Source of the DNA: Zhongshania sp. R06B22
Lineage (GTDB): Bacteria > Pseudomonadota > Gammaproteobacteria > Pseudomonadales > Spongiibacteraceae
DNA: 64,000 nucleotides
NCBI RefSeq assembly: GCF_040892595.1
Contig: NZ_JBFRYB010000001.1
Location: 2,542,001 to 2,606,000 of the forward strand
Direction of reading: 5' to 3'
Below, piece by piece: positions 9,699 to 21,798 of this stretch. The notes under the pieces were generated by a model. It searched no databases. It worked only from the letters and a program-made list of their open reading frames with translations, and was not told the origin of the DNA. Each line of letters begins with the position of its first letter. The stretch's first letter is position 1. Both the position numbers and the translations under genes were made by a program.

Positions 9699-10604
9699 TC
9701 ACTGGCTTTTAGCTATTCGTTCTACAAATAACACCAAAATTACCCCGCTAATGGCAATGAATGAACACACCAGTAGCTGCGAGTCAGCTTGATTAGCATA
9801 CTCCCAAGGCATCACATTATGCCAACCGGGCGCGAGTGATTCAGACAATAGCTGCCCGTCTGCGCTTAACTTCCAGGGCCAAATAATTGTCAATGACCCC
9901 AATAGAATACCCGTCAATGTTGCCAGCAGTCTCGGCCGGTGATGGTGCATCAACCAAGACAGTATGCGCACAAACAACATCAAACCAGTACCGCAGCCAG
10001 CGGCAAAACTTAGCAGAGGAGCTACCTCAAAATGCTTTACTGCACTAATCACCGGTTCGTACATACCCAGCAACAACAAGATAAAACTACCGGATATCCC
10101 GGGTAAGATCATCGCGCATATTGCCAACGCGCCAGAAAGAAATAAGGTCAATGGCGTTGCAGTAATCTCTGCAGGGCGTAATTCTCCAATCGCCACAGCA
10201 AACACAATCCCAAAGAGCAACCAGCCAATTTGGCGGCGACTGTGAGTGATTTGTCGAAAAACGATGAGCGCTGAAGCTAGAATCAAACCAAAAAACAAAG
10301 CTGCTAGGGGAAGTGGGTGCTCATCTAAACCGTAAGAGATCAGACGAGCCAAAGACACTACGCTGACTACAATACCCAGTACTAAACTAAGCAGAAAACT
10401 ACCATTAATATGCAGCCAACATGCCGCTGGACCTGACTTAAATAGCAGCTGAATAGCTTTTAGGTTGCAAGACTTAAGACTTTCTATCAACTCGTCGTAT
10501 ATGCCGGTAATAAACGCAATCGTACCACCAGACACACCCGGAACCACATCGGCGGCGCCCATAGCGATACCGCGAACAAACACCCCAGGAGAAAATCCCT
10601 TCAT
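9699..10604 (-). CDS. DUF368 membrane protein, probable polyprenyl-phosphate transporter (PopT-like)
   Basis: The 301-residue polytopic inner-membrane protein begins with the DUF368 signature (GIAMGAADVVPGVSGGTIA) and repeats a PGISGSF motif halfway, consistent with an inverted repeat of two halves, with eight or more membrane segments. DUF368 proteins (PopT) have been shown in other bacteria to flip undecaprenyl phosphate back across the inner membrane for recycling in wall and polysaccharide synthesis. It sits between pcm and nlpD, a position not usual for the rpoS operon. Family assignment is firm; transport role is by family. Confidence 0.85.
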   Translation of the reverse strand: MKGFSPGVFVRGIAMGAADVVPGVSGGTIAFITGIYDELIESLKSCNLKAIQLLFKSGPAACWLHINGSFLLSLVLGIVVSVVSLARLISYGLDEHPLPLAALFFGLILASALIVFRQITHSRRQIGWLLFGIVFAVAIGELRPAEITATPLTLFLSGALAICAMILPGISGSFILLLLGMYEPVISAVKHFEVAPLLSFAAGCGTGLMLFVRILSWLMHHHRPRLLATLTGILLGSLTIIWPWKLSADGQLLSESLAPGWHNVMPWEYANQADSQLLVCSFIAISGVILVLFVERIAKSQ

Positions 10605-10646
10605 TACTAATCCTTATTCACCCAGCGGGTATATTCAAAAATGCGT

Positions 10647-11318
10647 TCAAGCAACCACAACACCCGAGACCATCGGCACAAATAGAACCGGCTCGATTAA
10701 CTGCTCTTCAATCCCCGTCTCGGTCTTGTCATAAACGTATAAAGACTGTTGCTTGCCCACCGGCCCCACGGGAATAACAAGACGCCCACCAACCGCGAGT
10801 TGCTCCAATAATTCTGCTGGCACGACTTCCGGCGCGGCCGCCGAAAGTATGGCGTCAAACGGACCCCGGTCTTTCCAGCCCATACCACCATCAGCATGAC
10901 GCAGATGCACATTATGTAAGCCAAGTTGACGCAGTCGCTGACGCGCCTTTTCTTGTAATGGCCGAATCCGCTCAACGCTGAACACGCGCTCCACCATCTG
11001 CGCGAGTATTGCGGTCTGGTAACCCGACCCGGTACCCACCTCAAGCACCCGAGCGCGGGGGCCCAGCGCCAATAGCAACTCAGTCATGCGGGCGACAATA
11101 TAGGGTTGCGATAGAGTTTGCTGAAAACCAATCGGCAGAGAGCTATCTTCATAAGCTCGGTGTGACAATGCTTCGTCGAGGAAAATGTGTCTAGGGGTTC
11201 CCCTGATTACATTGAGCACCGCTTTGTCAGTAATACCCTGTTCAGTCAAACGTTCGATCAAGCGATCTCTGGTTCGCTGGGAGGTCATCCCGATACCTTG
11301 CAAATTTAAAATTGTCAC
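10647..11318 (-). CDS. pcm: Protein-L-isoaspartate O-methyltransferase
   Basis: Pcm repairs isoaspartyl residues in aged proteins by SAM-dependent methylation in the cytoplasm. The family marks are LPIGFQQTLSQPYIVARM near residue 60, motif I LEVGTGSGYQTA, and the RLVIPVG segment near the C-terminus. The 223-residue frame starts at GTG 11318 behind GAGAAG; an internal ATG at 11288 (MTSQRTRDRL) is also a good start, matching the usual family N-terminus. It normally pairs with surE, but surE is missing here: only 37 bp separate it from truD. Confidence 0.95.
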   Translation of the reverse strand: MTILNLQGIGMTSQRTRDRLIERLTEQGITDKAVLNVIRGTPRHIFLDEALSHRAYEDSSLPIGFQQTLSQPYIVARMTELLLALGPRARVLEVGTGSGYQTAILAQMVERVFSVERIRPLQEKARQRLRQLGLHNVHLRHADGGMGWKDRGPFDAILSAAAPEVVPAELLEQLAVGGRLVIPVGPVGKQQSLYVYDKTETGIEEQLIEPVLFVPMVSGVVVA

Positions 11319-11355
11319 CGTGTCTTCTCAGTAAACATCAGGGCCTAGCGCGCCC

Positions 11356-12366
11356 TTAGTAGTTGATCAATTCTCGCACAAGCGCCGTAGCGAAACAGCC
11401 CCTCGGCAATGAAAATGCCAATGACACAGCCTCATTACCTAGCTGCTGCCATTGCAAGTTTTTAGGAACAACACGCATGGCGCGTCGCTCCATCGTTAAA
11501 TTATTATTTATTAAGCCTGCACAGAGGTCGGCAAACTCGGCATATACTTTTTCTTCAAGTAGAGCGACCTCCGCACCGGGCCCCAATTTACCGGGTTTGC
11601 CATACAGTGGACCGCTGGGGTGAATATCACCTTCAGCTAAGCGCAAAAGAGTATCGGCATCCAAGTCTGCCAAAAACACGCTACCGCTATCCCGCAAGGC
11701 AAATACATCGCCGTCCAAACCACTATTCCAATGACCCGCGCTAACACGCGCGGCCAAGACCGAATTAAAAATAAGCGCGCGTGCTGCCGATAAATACATA
11801 CCCCTATCAAAACGCCCTGGCGTTAACTGGCCCGCAAACCATTGGCGACAGGCATCAATATTGCCACCGCCATGGCCAAAGCGCTGTTCGCCGAAGTAAT
11901 TGGGGAAGCCCTGAGCAATGACGGGCAAACGCGCCTCTAGCAGCGCAAGATCACCGTCTAAAGCCGTTAATCGTATAATAAAGCGATTATAGCGATGACT
12001 TCCCAAGCGCAACTTTTGGCGGTGGCGTCCTTGACGTAAAATCTGCCACGTTTCATTTTCCGGCACACGCCATTCGGGTTTGTGTTTACCCGGTAAATGA
12101 ACGCAAAACCACTGCCGTGTCACCGCATGACGATCTTTTTGTCCAGAATACGTCACCGCGCGCGGCTGAACCCCGGCCAAGCGTGCCAATTGCTTGGCGA
12201 CATACTCAGTATTATCGCCACACTTCTCAATCCACAGCCAGTCGAATTCGCCATCGTCACTAAATTCAACATCGAAGACCTCTTCAACCACAAAGTCTTC
12301 AGGCTTGGCTTTTAATACTCCAGATACGGTGGGCAGGCCTAGTGCCCGAGGCCAGTCAGGCAACAT
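11356..12366 (-). CDS. truD: tRNA pseudouridine(13) synthase TruD
   Basis: TruD makes pseudouridine at position 13 of tRNA-Glu. The 336-residue protein carries the TruD signature [19 protein letters not shown], whose Asp in GQKDRHA is the catalytic residue, and the NYFGEQRFG motif. The insertion domain lies around residues 150-300. Its ATG overlaps the 3' end of ispF by 11 nt, so the two are probably translationally coupled. Confidence 0.95.
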   Translation of the reverse strand: MLPDWPRALGLPTVSGVLKAKPEDFVVEEVFDVEFSDDGEFDWLWIEKCGDNTEYVAKQLARLAGVQPRAVTYSGQKDRHAVTRQWFCVHLPGKHKPEWRVPENETWQILRQGRHRQKLRLGSHRYNRFIIRLTALDGDLALLEARLPVIAQGFPNYFGEQRFGHGGGNIDACRQWFAGQLTPGRFDRGMYLSAARALIFNSVLAARVSAGHWNSGLDGDVFALRDSGSVFLADLDADTLLRLAEGDIHPSGPLYGKPGKLGPGAEVALLEEKVYAEFADLCAGLINNNLTMERRAMRVVPKNLQWQQLGNEAVSLAFSLPRGCFATALVRELINY

Positions 12367-12847
12367 CTATTCGCTCCAATAACACCACCGCGTCAACCGC
12401 AATACCTTCACTACGCCCCACAAATCCGAGCTTTTCAGTGGTCGTTGCTTTGACACTTATACTGGAATCTAGGACACCCAAGGTAGTAGCGATAGACTCA
12501 CGCATAGCAAGAATATAAGGCGCCAAACGTGGTTGTTGCGCCGCAATCGTTATATCAGCGTTACCTAGACGATAACCCTGCCGTTCTATTAATGTGTAAC
12601 AATGTTTCAGTAATACTTTGCTGTCAGCGCCCGCGTATTGCGGATCGGTATCAGGAAAATGCTTGCCAATGTCCCCCAGCGCTAATGCACCCAACATCGC
12701 ATCACACAGTGCGTGCAGAGCCACATCGCCATCAGAATGGGCCATTAAACGCCACTGACATGGAATGTCGACACCACATAGGATAATCCCGTCGCCCTCG
12801 CCGAAGCGATGAACATCGTAGCCATGACCAATGCGAATAGCACTCAC
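12356..12847 (-). CDS. ispF: 2-C-methyl-D-erythritol 2,4-cyclodiphosphate synthase IspF
   Basis: IspF closes the cyclic diphosphate in the MEP pathway of isoprenoid precursor synthesis. The 163-residue trimeric enzyme shows the metal ligands D11 and H13 (GHGYDVHRF) and H45 in [15 protein letters not shown], plus [12 protein letters not shown] and the late [10 protein letters not shown]. It starts with GTG and overlaps the ispD stop by 4 nt (GTGA), a tight coupling to the enzyme two steps earlier in the pathway. Confidence 0.97.
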   Translation of the reverse strand: MSAIRIGHGYDVHRFGEGDGIILCGVDIPCQWRLMAHSDGDVALHALCDAMLGALALGDIGKHFPDTDPQYAGADSKVLLKHCYTLIERQGYRLGNADITIAAQQPRLAPYILAMRESIATTLGVLDSSISVKATTTEKLGFVGRSEGIAVDAVVLLERIDVA

Positions 12848-13545
12848 CGCTCTTCTCCGCTTAAAAACACCTCAGCAATCGCAAGATCGTCAGGGTAAGT
12901 AATTTTTATATTGCGACAACTACCTTCCACAAGCAGAGGCCGGCGACCGCAGTACTCGATTGCAGACGCTTCGTCGGTCACCGCAAATTGGCGTTCACGG
13001 CAATAGCTAAGCGCATCACGCAACTCACCGAAACGAAACAACTGCGGGGTTAAAGCTCGCCACAATTCATTGCGATCTAGGGTTTCAGCAATATCGCCCC
13101 TCTTATCACTGCGCTTCACCGTGTCTACCATGGGTGCGGCCAAAATAGCCCCCACAGCATGAGCACAGCCCAGCTCTAATAGTTGCTGGATATCGTGTTG
13201 AGAAACGCAGGGGCGCGCCGCATCGTGCACCAAAACCCAGTCAGCATCGTCCGCCTCCTCTAGCGCTATCAGCGCCTGTGCTACCGAGTTTGCACGCTCG
13301 CTACCGCCGGTTGTACGCAACACACGCGGATCATTCGCACACGCCAAAGAACTAAAAACCTCATCATCTTTATGCAAGGCCACTGCAATGGCGCTGATAT
13401 CACCGCGCGCCAACAGCGTGTTAATACTGTGTTCTATGACGGTTTTGCCGCCAAGGGGCAGGTATTGCTTAGCAAGTTTGCCACCAAACCGCGAGCCTGT
13501 GCCTGCCGCGGGGATAACAGCCCATATGCGAGAATTAGTTAGCAC
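12844..13545 (-). CDS. ispD: 2-C-methyl-D-erythritol 4-phosphate cytidylyltransferase IspD
   Basis: IspD joins CTP and methylerythritol 4-phosphate to form CDP-ME in the MEP pathway. The 233-residue product has the glycine-rich nucleotide-binding loop [20 protein letters not shown] at the N-terminus, the VHDAARP motif near residue 105 and the TDEASAIEY segment. It starts with GTG at 13545, 25 bp after ftsB, and is directly coupled to ispF. Confidence 0.97.
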   Translation of the reverse strand: MLTNSRIWAVIPAAGTGSRFGGKLAKQYLPLGGKTVIEHSINTLLARGDISAIAVALHKDDEVFSSLACANDPRVLRTTGGSERANSVAQALIALEEADDADWVLVHDAARPCVSQHDIQQLLELGCAHAVGAILAAPMVDTVKRSDKRGDIAETLDRNELWRALTPQLFRFGELRDALSYCRERQFAVTDEASAIEYCGRRPLLVEGSCRNIKITYPDDLAIAEVFLSGEER

Positions 13546-13569
13546 TTATTCTTCTGCTTATTAATGAGT

Positions 13570-13848
13570 TTATTCATCGACAATGAGGTAAAACGTTTCG
13601 TCGGACTTAATCAGCCCCATGTCATTGCGGGCGCGCTCCTCAATGCTGTCTAAGTCGTGCTTCAAACTACGCACTTCGCCATACAAGCGTTCATTGCGCA
13701 GCTGCAACTCGCTGTTAGTATCTTTTTGAATCGCAATATCACGACGTAAACTGGCGATTTGCTCCCAGCTTCCGGTTCCAGTCCACAGTCGCACTTGCAA
13801 CATAGCAAGAATCGCCAGGAGTAAAAAAAACAGCCGGCGGCGGGTCAT
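13570..13848 (-). CDS. ftsB: Cell division protein FtsB
   Basis: FtsB is a small bitopic membrane protein of the FtsQLB complex that activates septal wall synthesis. The 92 residues hold an N-terminal arginine-rich tip, one membrane segment (LFFLLLAILAML), then a periplasmic coiled coil with heptads around residues 30-70, ending in the family pattern RARNDMGLIKSDETFY. Its place between eno and ispD is conserved in gammaproteobacteria. Confidence 0.95.
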   Translation of the reverse strand: MTRRRLFFLLLAILAMLQVRLWTGTGSWEQIASLRRDIAIQKDTNSELQLRNERLYGEVRSLKHDLDSIEERARNDMGLIKSDETFYLIVDE

Positions 13849-13932
13849 GGCTCGCCCTGTAAAGTGATAGTCTTGCTCATTCCAATTCCAGAACTACGTC
13901 CTAAAAAAGCGTATTTAAACATAGCCAAAAAC

Positions 13933-13955
13933 AAAAAAGGCGGCCGTAGCCGCCT
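13933..13955 (-). terminator. Intrinsic terminator downstream of eno
   Basis: Read on the minus strand, AGGCGGC and GCCGCCT pair around a TACG loop and are followed by a T6 run. It stands 9 bp after the eno stop and would partly separate eno from ftsB. Confidence 0.88.
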
Positions 13956-13963
13956 CTTAATTA

Positions 13964-15268
<1,305 letters not shown>

Positions 15269-15279
15269 TCAAAATTAAA

Positions 15280-16143
<864 letters not shown>

Positions 16144-16168
16144 TTAACTCACCCGGGCCAAACAATAC

Positions 16169-17869
<1,701 letters not shown>

Positions 17870-17932
17870 TCAGTCTAACAGGAAGGCCATAGCGAAACAA
17901 TGAAATTAGACCTCTATACGCTGCCCAGTCTC

Positions 17933-17941
17933 TGTTATAAT
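17933..17941 (+). promoter_or_regulatory. Extended -10 element of suhB promoter
   Basis: TGTTATAAT is a perfect -10 hexamer at 17936-17941 with the upstream TG of an extended -10. The -35 region is poor. It would give suhB a leader of about 30 nt. Confidence 0.65.
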
Positions 17942-17978
17942 GCGCGCCCAATTGCTTGCACATCAAGGCCTTAGTACT

Positions 17979-18782
17979 ATGCAACCCATGCTGAATATCG
18001 CATTGCGCGCCGCCCGCAAAGCTGGCGACCTTATCGCGCGCGCCTCCGAGCAACTTGACCGCGTTCAAGTTGAAACCAAAAGCGAAAACAATTTCGTCAC
18101 CGAAGTCGACCGCAAGGCCGAGCAGGAAATCATCTACCACTTGCAAAAAGCCTACCCAGATCACGGCTTTTTGGGAGAGGAATCCGGCCAAACTGGCAAT
18201 GCTGACAGCCCTTACCAGTGGATCATTGACCCAATTGATGGCACCACCAACTTCGTTCGTGGCATCCCCCACTTCGCAGTCTCTATAGCCTGTATAAATC
18301 AAGGGCAAATCGAGCACGCGGTCATTCTCGATCCTATTCGCCGTGAAGAGTTTACTGCCAGCCGTGGGCGCGGCGCTCAGGTGAATGGTCGTCGAGTCCG
18401 AGTAGCAATGAATACTGGCCTAGAAGGCGCATTGATAGGTACGGGCATCCCGTTTAAGGCGCGTTGTGAGGAACACATCCCAGCCTATATGCGCAGCTTA
18501 GAAGCGATTGCGGGCGAAACCGCAGGTATTCGCCGCGCTGGCGCCGCATCCTTGGATTTAGCCTATGTCGCGGCCGGCCGCTTAGATGGCTTCTGGGAAA
18601 TCGGTTTAAACAAATGGGATATCGCAGCCGGCATCTTGCTGGTGCGCGAAGCCGGCGGCTTGGTCAGCGACTTCAAAGGTGGCGGCAGTTACTACGAAAG
18701 CGGCAATATCGTTGCGGCCAACCCAAAATGTCTAAAAGGTATGCTGCAGGCTATAAAGCCGCACTTAGAAGATATTCGCTAA
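17979..18782 (+). CDS. suhB: Inositol-1-monophosphatase family protein SuhB
   Basis: SuhB hydrolyses inositol phosphates in vitro and in enterobacteria helps assemble rRNA antitermination complexes. The 267 residues show the metal-binding motifs of the family: the GEES motif in GFLGEESGQ, DPIDGTTNFV and the late NKWDIAAGILLVREAGG. I chose the ATG at 17979 because the family N-terminus is MQPMLNIALRAARKAG; a longer frame from 17940 would begin inside the -10 element. Its position divergent from housekeeping genes and before secF (convergent) is ordinary. Confidence 0.95.
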   Translation: MQPMLNIALRAARKAGDLIARASEQLDRVQVETKSENNFVTEVDRKAEQEIIYHLQKAYPDHGFLGEESGQTGNADSPYQWIIDPIDGTTNFVRGIPHFAVSIACINQGQIEHAVILDPIRREEFTASRGRGAQVNGRRVRVAMNTGLEGALIGTGIPFKARCEEHIPAYMRSLEAIAGETAGIRRAGAASLDLAYVAAGRLDGFWEIGLNKWDIAAGILLVREAGGLVSDFKGGGSYYESGNIVAANPKCLKGMLQAIKPHLEDIR

Positions 18783-18794
18783 ACCTGTCTCTAG

Positions 18795-18834
18795 GACATA
18801 AAAAAACCGCAGCAAGCTGCGGTTTTTTTATGTC
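18795..18834. terminator. Bidirectional terminator between suhB and secF
   Basis: The sequence GACATAAAAAAACCGCAG pairs with its complement around a CAAG loop. GC pairs are flanked by A and T runs on both sides, serving both convergent genes. Confidence 0.95.
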
Positions 18835-18853
18835 TTGAGAAAATACTCAGCAA

Positions 18854-19777
18854 TCAGGGTAAGTCATCTATCTCCGCACCCTCTTTCTCAACCACAATCA
18901 AATCATCCTGACTAATATTCATGGTTAACAGCAAGCTTGCAACAATATAAATAGACGAATAAGTACCCACGCCAATACCAATTAGCAAAGCCAAGGCAAA
19001 GCTGTGAATCATCTCTCCCCCAACAAAGGCCAGTGTAAGCAATACCAATAACGTGGTTCCAGAAGTCACCAAGGTCCGATCTAAGGTCTCGGTCAATGAA
19101 ATATTAATGACCTCGTCCGCCTCGTGTTTACGTAATTTACGGAGATTTTCACGGATACGGTCAGCAACCACTATCGAGTCGTTTAGAGAGTAACCAATAA
19201 CAGCTAAGATCGCCGCCAACACAGTCAAATCGAAGTCCCAGCCAACTAAGGCGAATACCCCTAGCGTGATCAGAACATCGTGACCTAAGGCCGCAACGGC
19301 GCCGATAGAGAACTTAACCTGAAAGCGCATAGCTACATAAATTAACACCACCAGTAGAGCCAGCAATACCGCTAAACCGCCCTGTTCCCGCAGCTCCTCG
19401 CCCACCTGCGGTCCGACAAACTCGATACGACGCAACTCTATCTCGCCCTCGGTACCTGCCAACAACACCGCGAGTACCTCATCACCCAGTGTTGGGCTCA
19501 TACCGTCGGGCATTCTTACCAACACGTCAGTGTCAGAGCCAAAATTAACCACAATCGCACTTTCGTATCCCGCCGCACTCAAGTCTTCACGCACTTGCTG
19601 CAACGGTACCGATTCTTCGTAAATGACCTCTATTAGAGTGCCACCGGTAAAATCGAGACCGAAATTCAAGCCCTTAAAAGCTAAAACTCCAATCGATGCG
19701 ATCATTAGTCCGACTGAAAGGAACATCGCAATACGACGTCCACCCATAAAATTAATGATTTTTTTAGTATCAGGCAT
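18854..19777 (-). CDS. secF: Protein translocase subunit SecF
   Basis: SecF forms with SecD the proton-driven motor that helps pull proteins through SecYEG. The 307 residues have six membrane segments and the family motifs GLDFTGGTLIEV in the first periplasmic region and VIGYSLNDSIVVADRIREN in TM4. It lies 9 bp after secD on the same strand with a GGGGA ribosome binding site. The C-terminal tail is short and acidic. Confidence 0.97.
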   Translation of the reverse strand: MPDTKKIINFMGGRRIAMFLSVGLMIASIGVLAFKGLNFGLDFTGGTLIEVIYEESVPLQQVREDLSAAGYESAIVVNFGSDTDVLVRMPDGMSPTLGDEVLAVLLAGTEGEIELRRIEFVGPQVGEELREQGGLAVLLALLVVLIYVAMRFQVKFSIGAVAALGHDVLITLGVFALVGWDFDLTVLAAILAVIGYSLNDSIVVADRIRENLRKLRKHEADEVINISLTETLDRTLVTSGTTLLVLLTLAFVGGEMIHSFALALLIGIGVGTYSSIYIVASLLLTMNISQDDLIVVEKEGAEIDDLP

Positions 19778-19786
19778 ACGTTTCCC

Positions 19787-21658
19787 CTAGATCGCCAGTT
19801 TGGTGATACGACGACCGCCGTAAACGAGATTAACAATAGCGCGGGTACCCATGATCGCAGTGAACATCGACGTTAGAATCCCGATTGACAGGGTGACCGC
19901 GAAACCGCGAACAGGACCCGTGCCTACCGCATACAAAATGACTGCGACTAACAAAGTAGTGATATTCGAATCCATAATAGTCACAAAAGCGCGACCGTAG
20001 CCGGCTTCGATGGCATGCTGCACCGATAGACCGGCACGCAACTCTTCTCGTATTCGAGAGAATATGAGCACGTTGGCATCCACGGCCATACCAACTGTAA
20101 GCACAATACCGGCAATACCAGGAAGGGTTAATGTCGCCCCCAACAAAGACATGCAAGCGGTTAAGAGAATGATGTTAGCGCCAAGTGCAGCCACCGCAAT
20201 GACTCCGAACACGCGGTAATAAACCACCATAAACAAGGCCACTAAGCCTAACCCGATCTTAACCGCGTTAAGGCCTTTGGCGATGTTTTCCGCACCCAAA
20301 GATGGCCCAACGGTGCGCTCTTCAACAAAATCAATCGGCGCCGCCAGTGCACCAGCCCGCAATAATAGCGACAGCTCAGCCGCTTCACCCGGCGCGTCAA
20401 GGCCCGTTATTCGGAACTGCACTCCCAAGGCGTCTTTTATAGTGGCCAAGCTAATAATTTTCTTCTCCTCATATGGCACCCTCACCGCCTGCTCCACACC
20501 ATTCTCGTCTCGCTCGTAATGGGTGCGGCTCTTACGCTCAATGAATAACACCCCAAGGCGACGATTAATATTGTGACGAGTCACGCGATGCATCAAGGTG
20601 CCGCCTTGGCTGTCCAGCGTAATACTCACCTGCGGCATGCCATTTTGATCAAAGCTCGCCTGCGCATTCGCAACCCGCTCACCAGTGATTACCACGTCAC
20701 GCTCTAACCAAGCACTTGGCTCACCGCGACCCGGGGTGCGGAATTCAAATTGCTCACGATCTGATAGCGGCGCGTCATACTTAGCCTCTAAACGAAAATC
20801 AAGGTTAGCGGTTTTACCCAAAATACGTTTTGCTTCTGCGGTATCTTGAATACCAGGCAATTCAACCACAATACGATTGCGGCCCTGACGCTGAACCAAG
20901 GGCTCTGATACACCCAGTTCATTTACACGATTACGCAAAGTCGTTAAGTTTTGGCTGACCGCGTAATCTTCGATTTCCTTGCGCTTGGAATCGCCGATAA
21001 TAGCCCGCATATAGAAGGACTCGTCACCAGCGCCCGCATCCATCCGCTCACCGGTCAAATCGGTGAACTCCTTGCGAATCAAATCTAGCGCCGTATCACG
21101 AAGCTCGGCAGTGGTGAATTTCCCTGAAATCACGCCGCGATCCAGAGTAACAAAACCGCGGATACGCTCCTCGCGCAGCTTCTTTTTAATGCTAGCGTTA
21201 TAGTGCTCTAAGCGAGTTTCAATGGCCGAGTCGGTATCAACCTCTAGTAAAAAATGAACGCCACCGCTCAAATCTAGACCCAGCTTCATCGCCTGCGCAC
21301 CCAGATTACTCAGCCAATCCGGGGTGTTTGACGCGAGATTTAAGGCAACCACATAACCATCACCTAAAGCACGCTGCACCACGCGCTGCGCGCGCAGCTG
21401 CATATCGGTTTCATATAAACGAATCAAACCGGATTTACCGCTTTCATTGGCTTTTTCGCCAAAGTGTTCAATGCCACCAGCATCTAATGCCGTCGACAAG
21501 CGCGTCATCAATGCTTGATCAATCAACACGCCGCTGCTTTGACCTGAAATCTGCAAGGCCGGATCGGCCCTGTAAAGATTCGGTACCGCGTAGAGCAAGC
21601 CGATCCCCAGCACCGCTAAAATCAGCAGGTTTTTCCAGAGCGGATATTTATTTAGCAT
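19787..21658 (-). CDS. secD: Protein translocase subunit SecD
   Basis: SecD is the larger RND-type partner of SecF and acts in the inner membrane with a big periplasmic domain. The 623 residues show one N-terminal membrane segment, the P1 region with LGLDLSGGVHFLLEVD, the porter-like region with ELPGIQDTAEAKRILG, and the C-terminal membrane domain with AGIVLTVGMAVDANVLIF, whose Asp is part of the proton path. In most gammaproteobacteria yajC precedes secD and queA-tgt lie upstream; here purL is upstream and yajC is absent. Confidence 0.98.
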   Translation of the reverse strand: MLNKYPLWKNLLILAVLGIGLLYAVPNLYRADPALQISGQSSGVLIDQALMTRLSTALDAGGIEHFGEKANESGKSGLIRLYETDMQLRAQRVVQRALGDGYVVALNLASNTPDWLSNLGAQAMKLGLDLSGGVHFLLEVDTDSAIETRLEHYNASIKKKLREERIRGFVTLDRGVISGKFTTAELRDTALDLIRKEFTDLTGERMDAGAGDESFYMRAIIGDSKRKEIEDYAVSQNLTTLRNRVNELGVSEPLVQRQGRNRIVVELPGIQDTAEAKRILGKTANLDFRLEAKYDAPLSDREQFEFRTPGRGEPSAWLERDVVITGERVANAQASFDQNGMPQVSITLDSQGGTLMHRVTRHNINRRLGVLFIERKSRTHYERDENGVEQAVRVPYEEKKIISLATIKDALGVQFRITGLDAPGEAAELSLLLRAGALAAPIDFVEERTVGPSLGAENIAKGLNAVKIGLGLVALFMVVYYRVFGVIAVAALGANIILLTACMSLLGATLTLPGIAGIVLTVGMAVDANVLIFSRIREELRAGLSVQHAIEAGYGRAFVTIMDSNITTLLVAVILYAVGTGPVRGFAVTLSIGILTSMFTAIMGTRAIVNLVYGGRRITKLAI

Positions 21659-21763
21659 TGTATTTTCACCAAAACCGTCTGTCGCGACGGTGTCTATTTA
21701 AAAACGGACGCCAACAATCGACGCCAACAACAGACGGAGCACCCCTGAACCGCCCTTGTAACA

Positions 21764-21783
21764 GCGCCGGCAAAAGCCGGCGC
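21764..21783 (-). terminator. Strong hairpin downstream of purL
   Basis: GCGCCGGC and its complement pair perfectly around a four-base loop 15 bp after the purL stop. No T run follows, so it may act as an mRNA 3' stabiliser or a weak terminator. Just beyond, a 14-bp unit beginning GACGCCAACAA occurs twice in tandem. Confidence 0.5.
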
Positions 21784-21798
21784 CCATTCTTTACTATC

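Noticed and set aside
10465..10734. Plus-strand frames opposite DUF368 and pcm
   Set aside because: Shadow frames of highly conserved minus-strand genes with no domain content.
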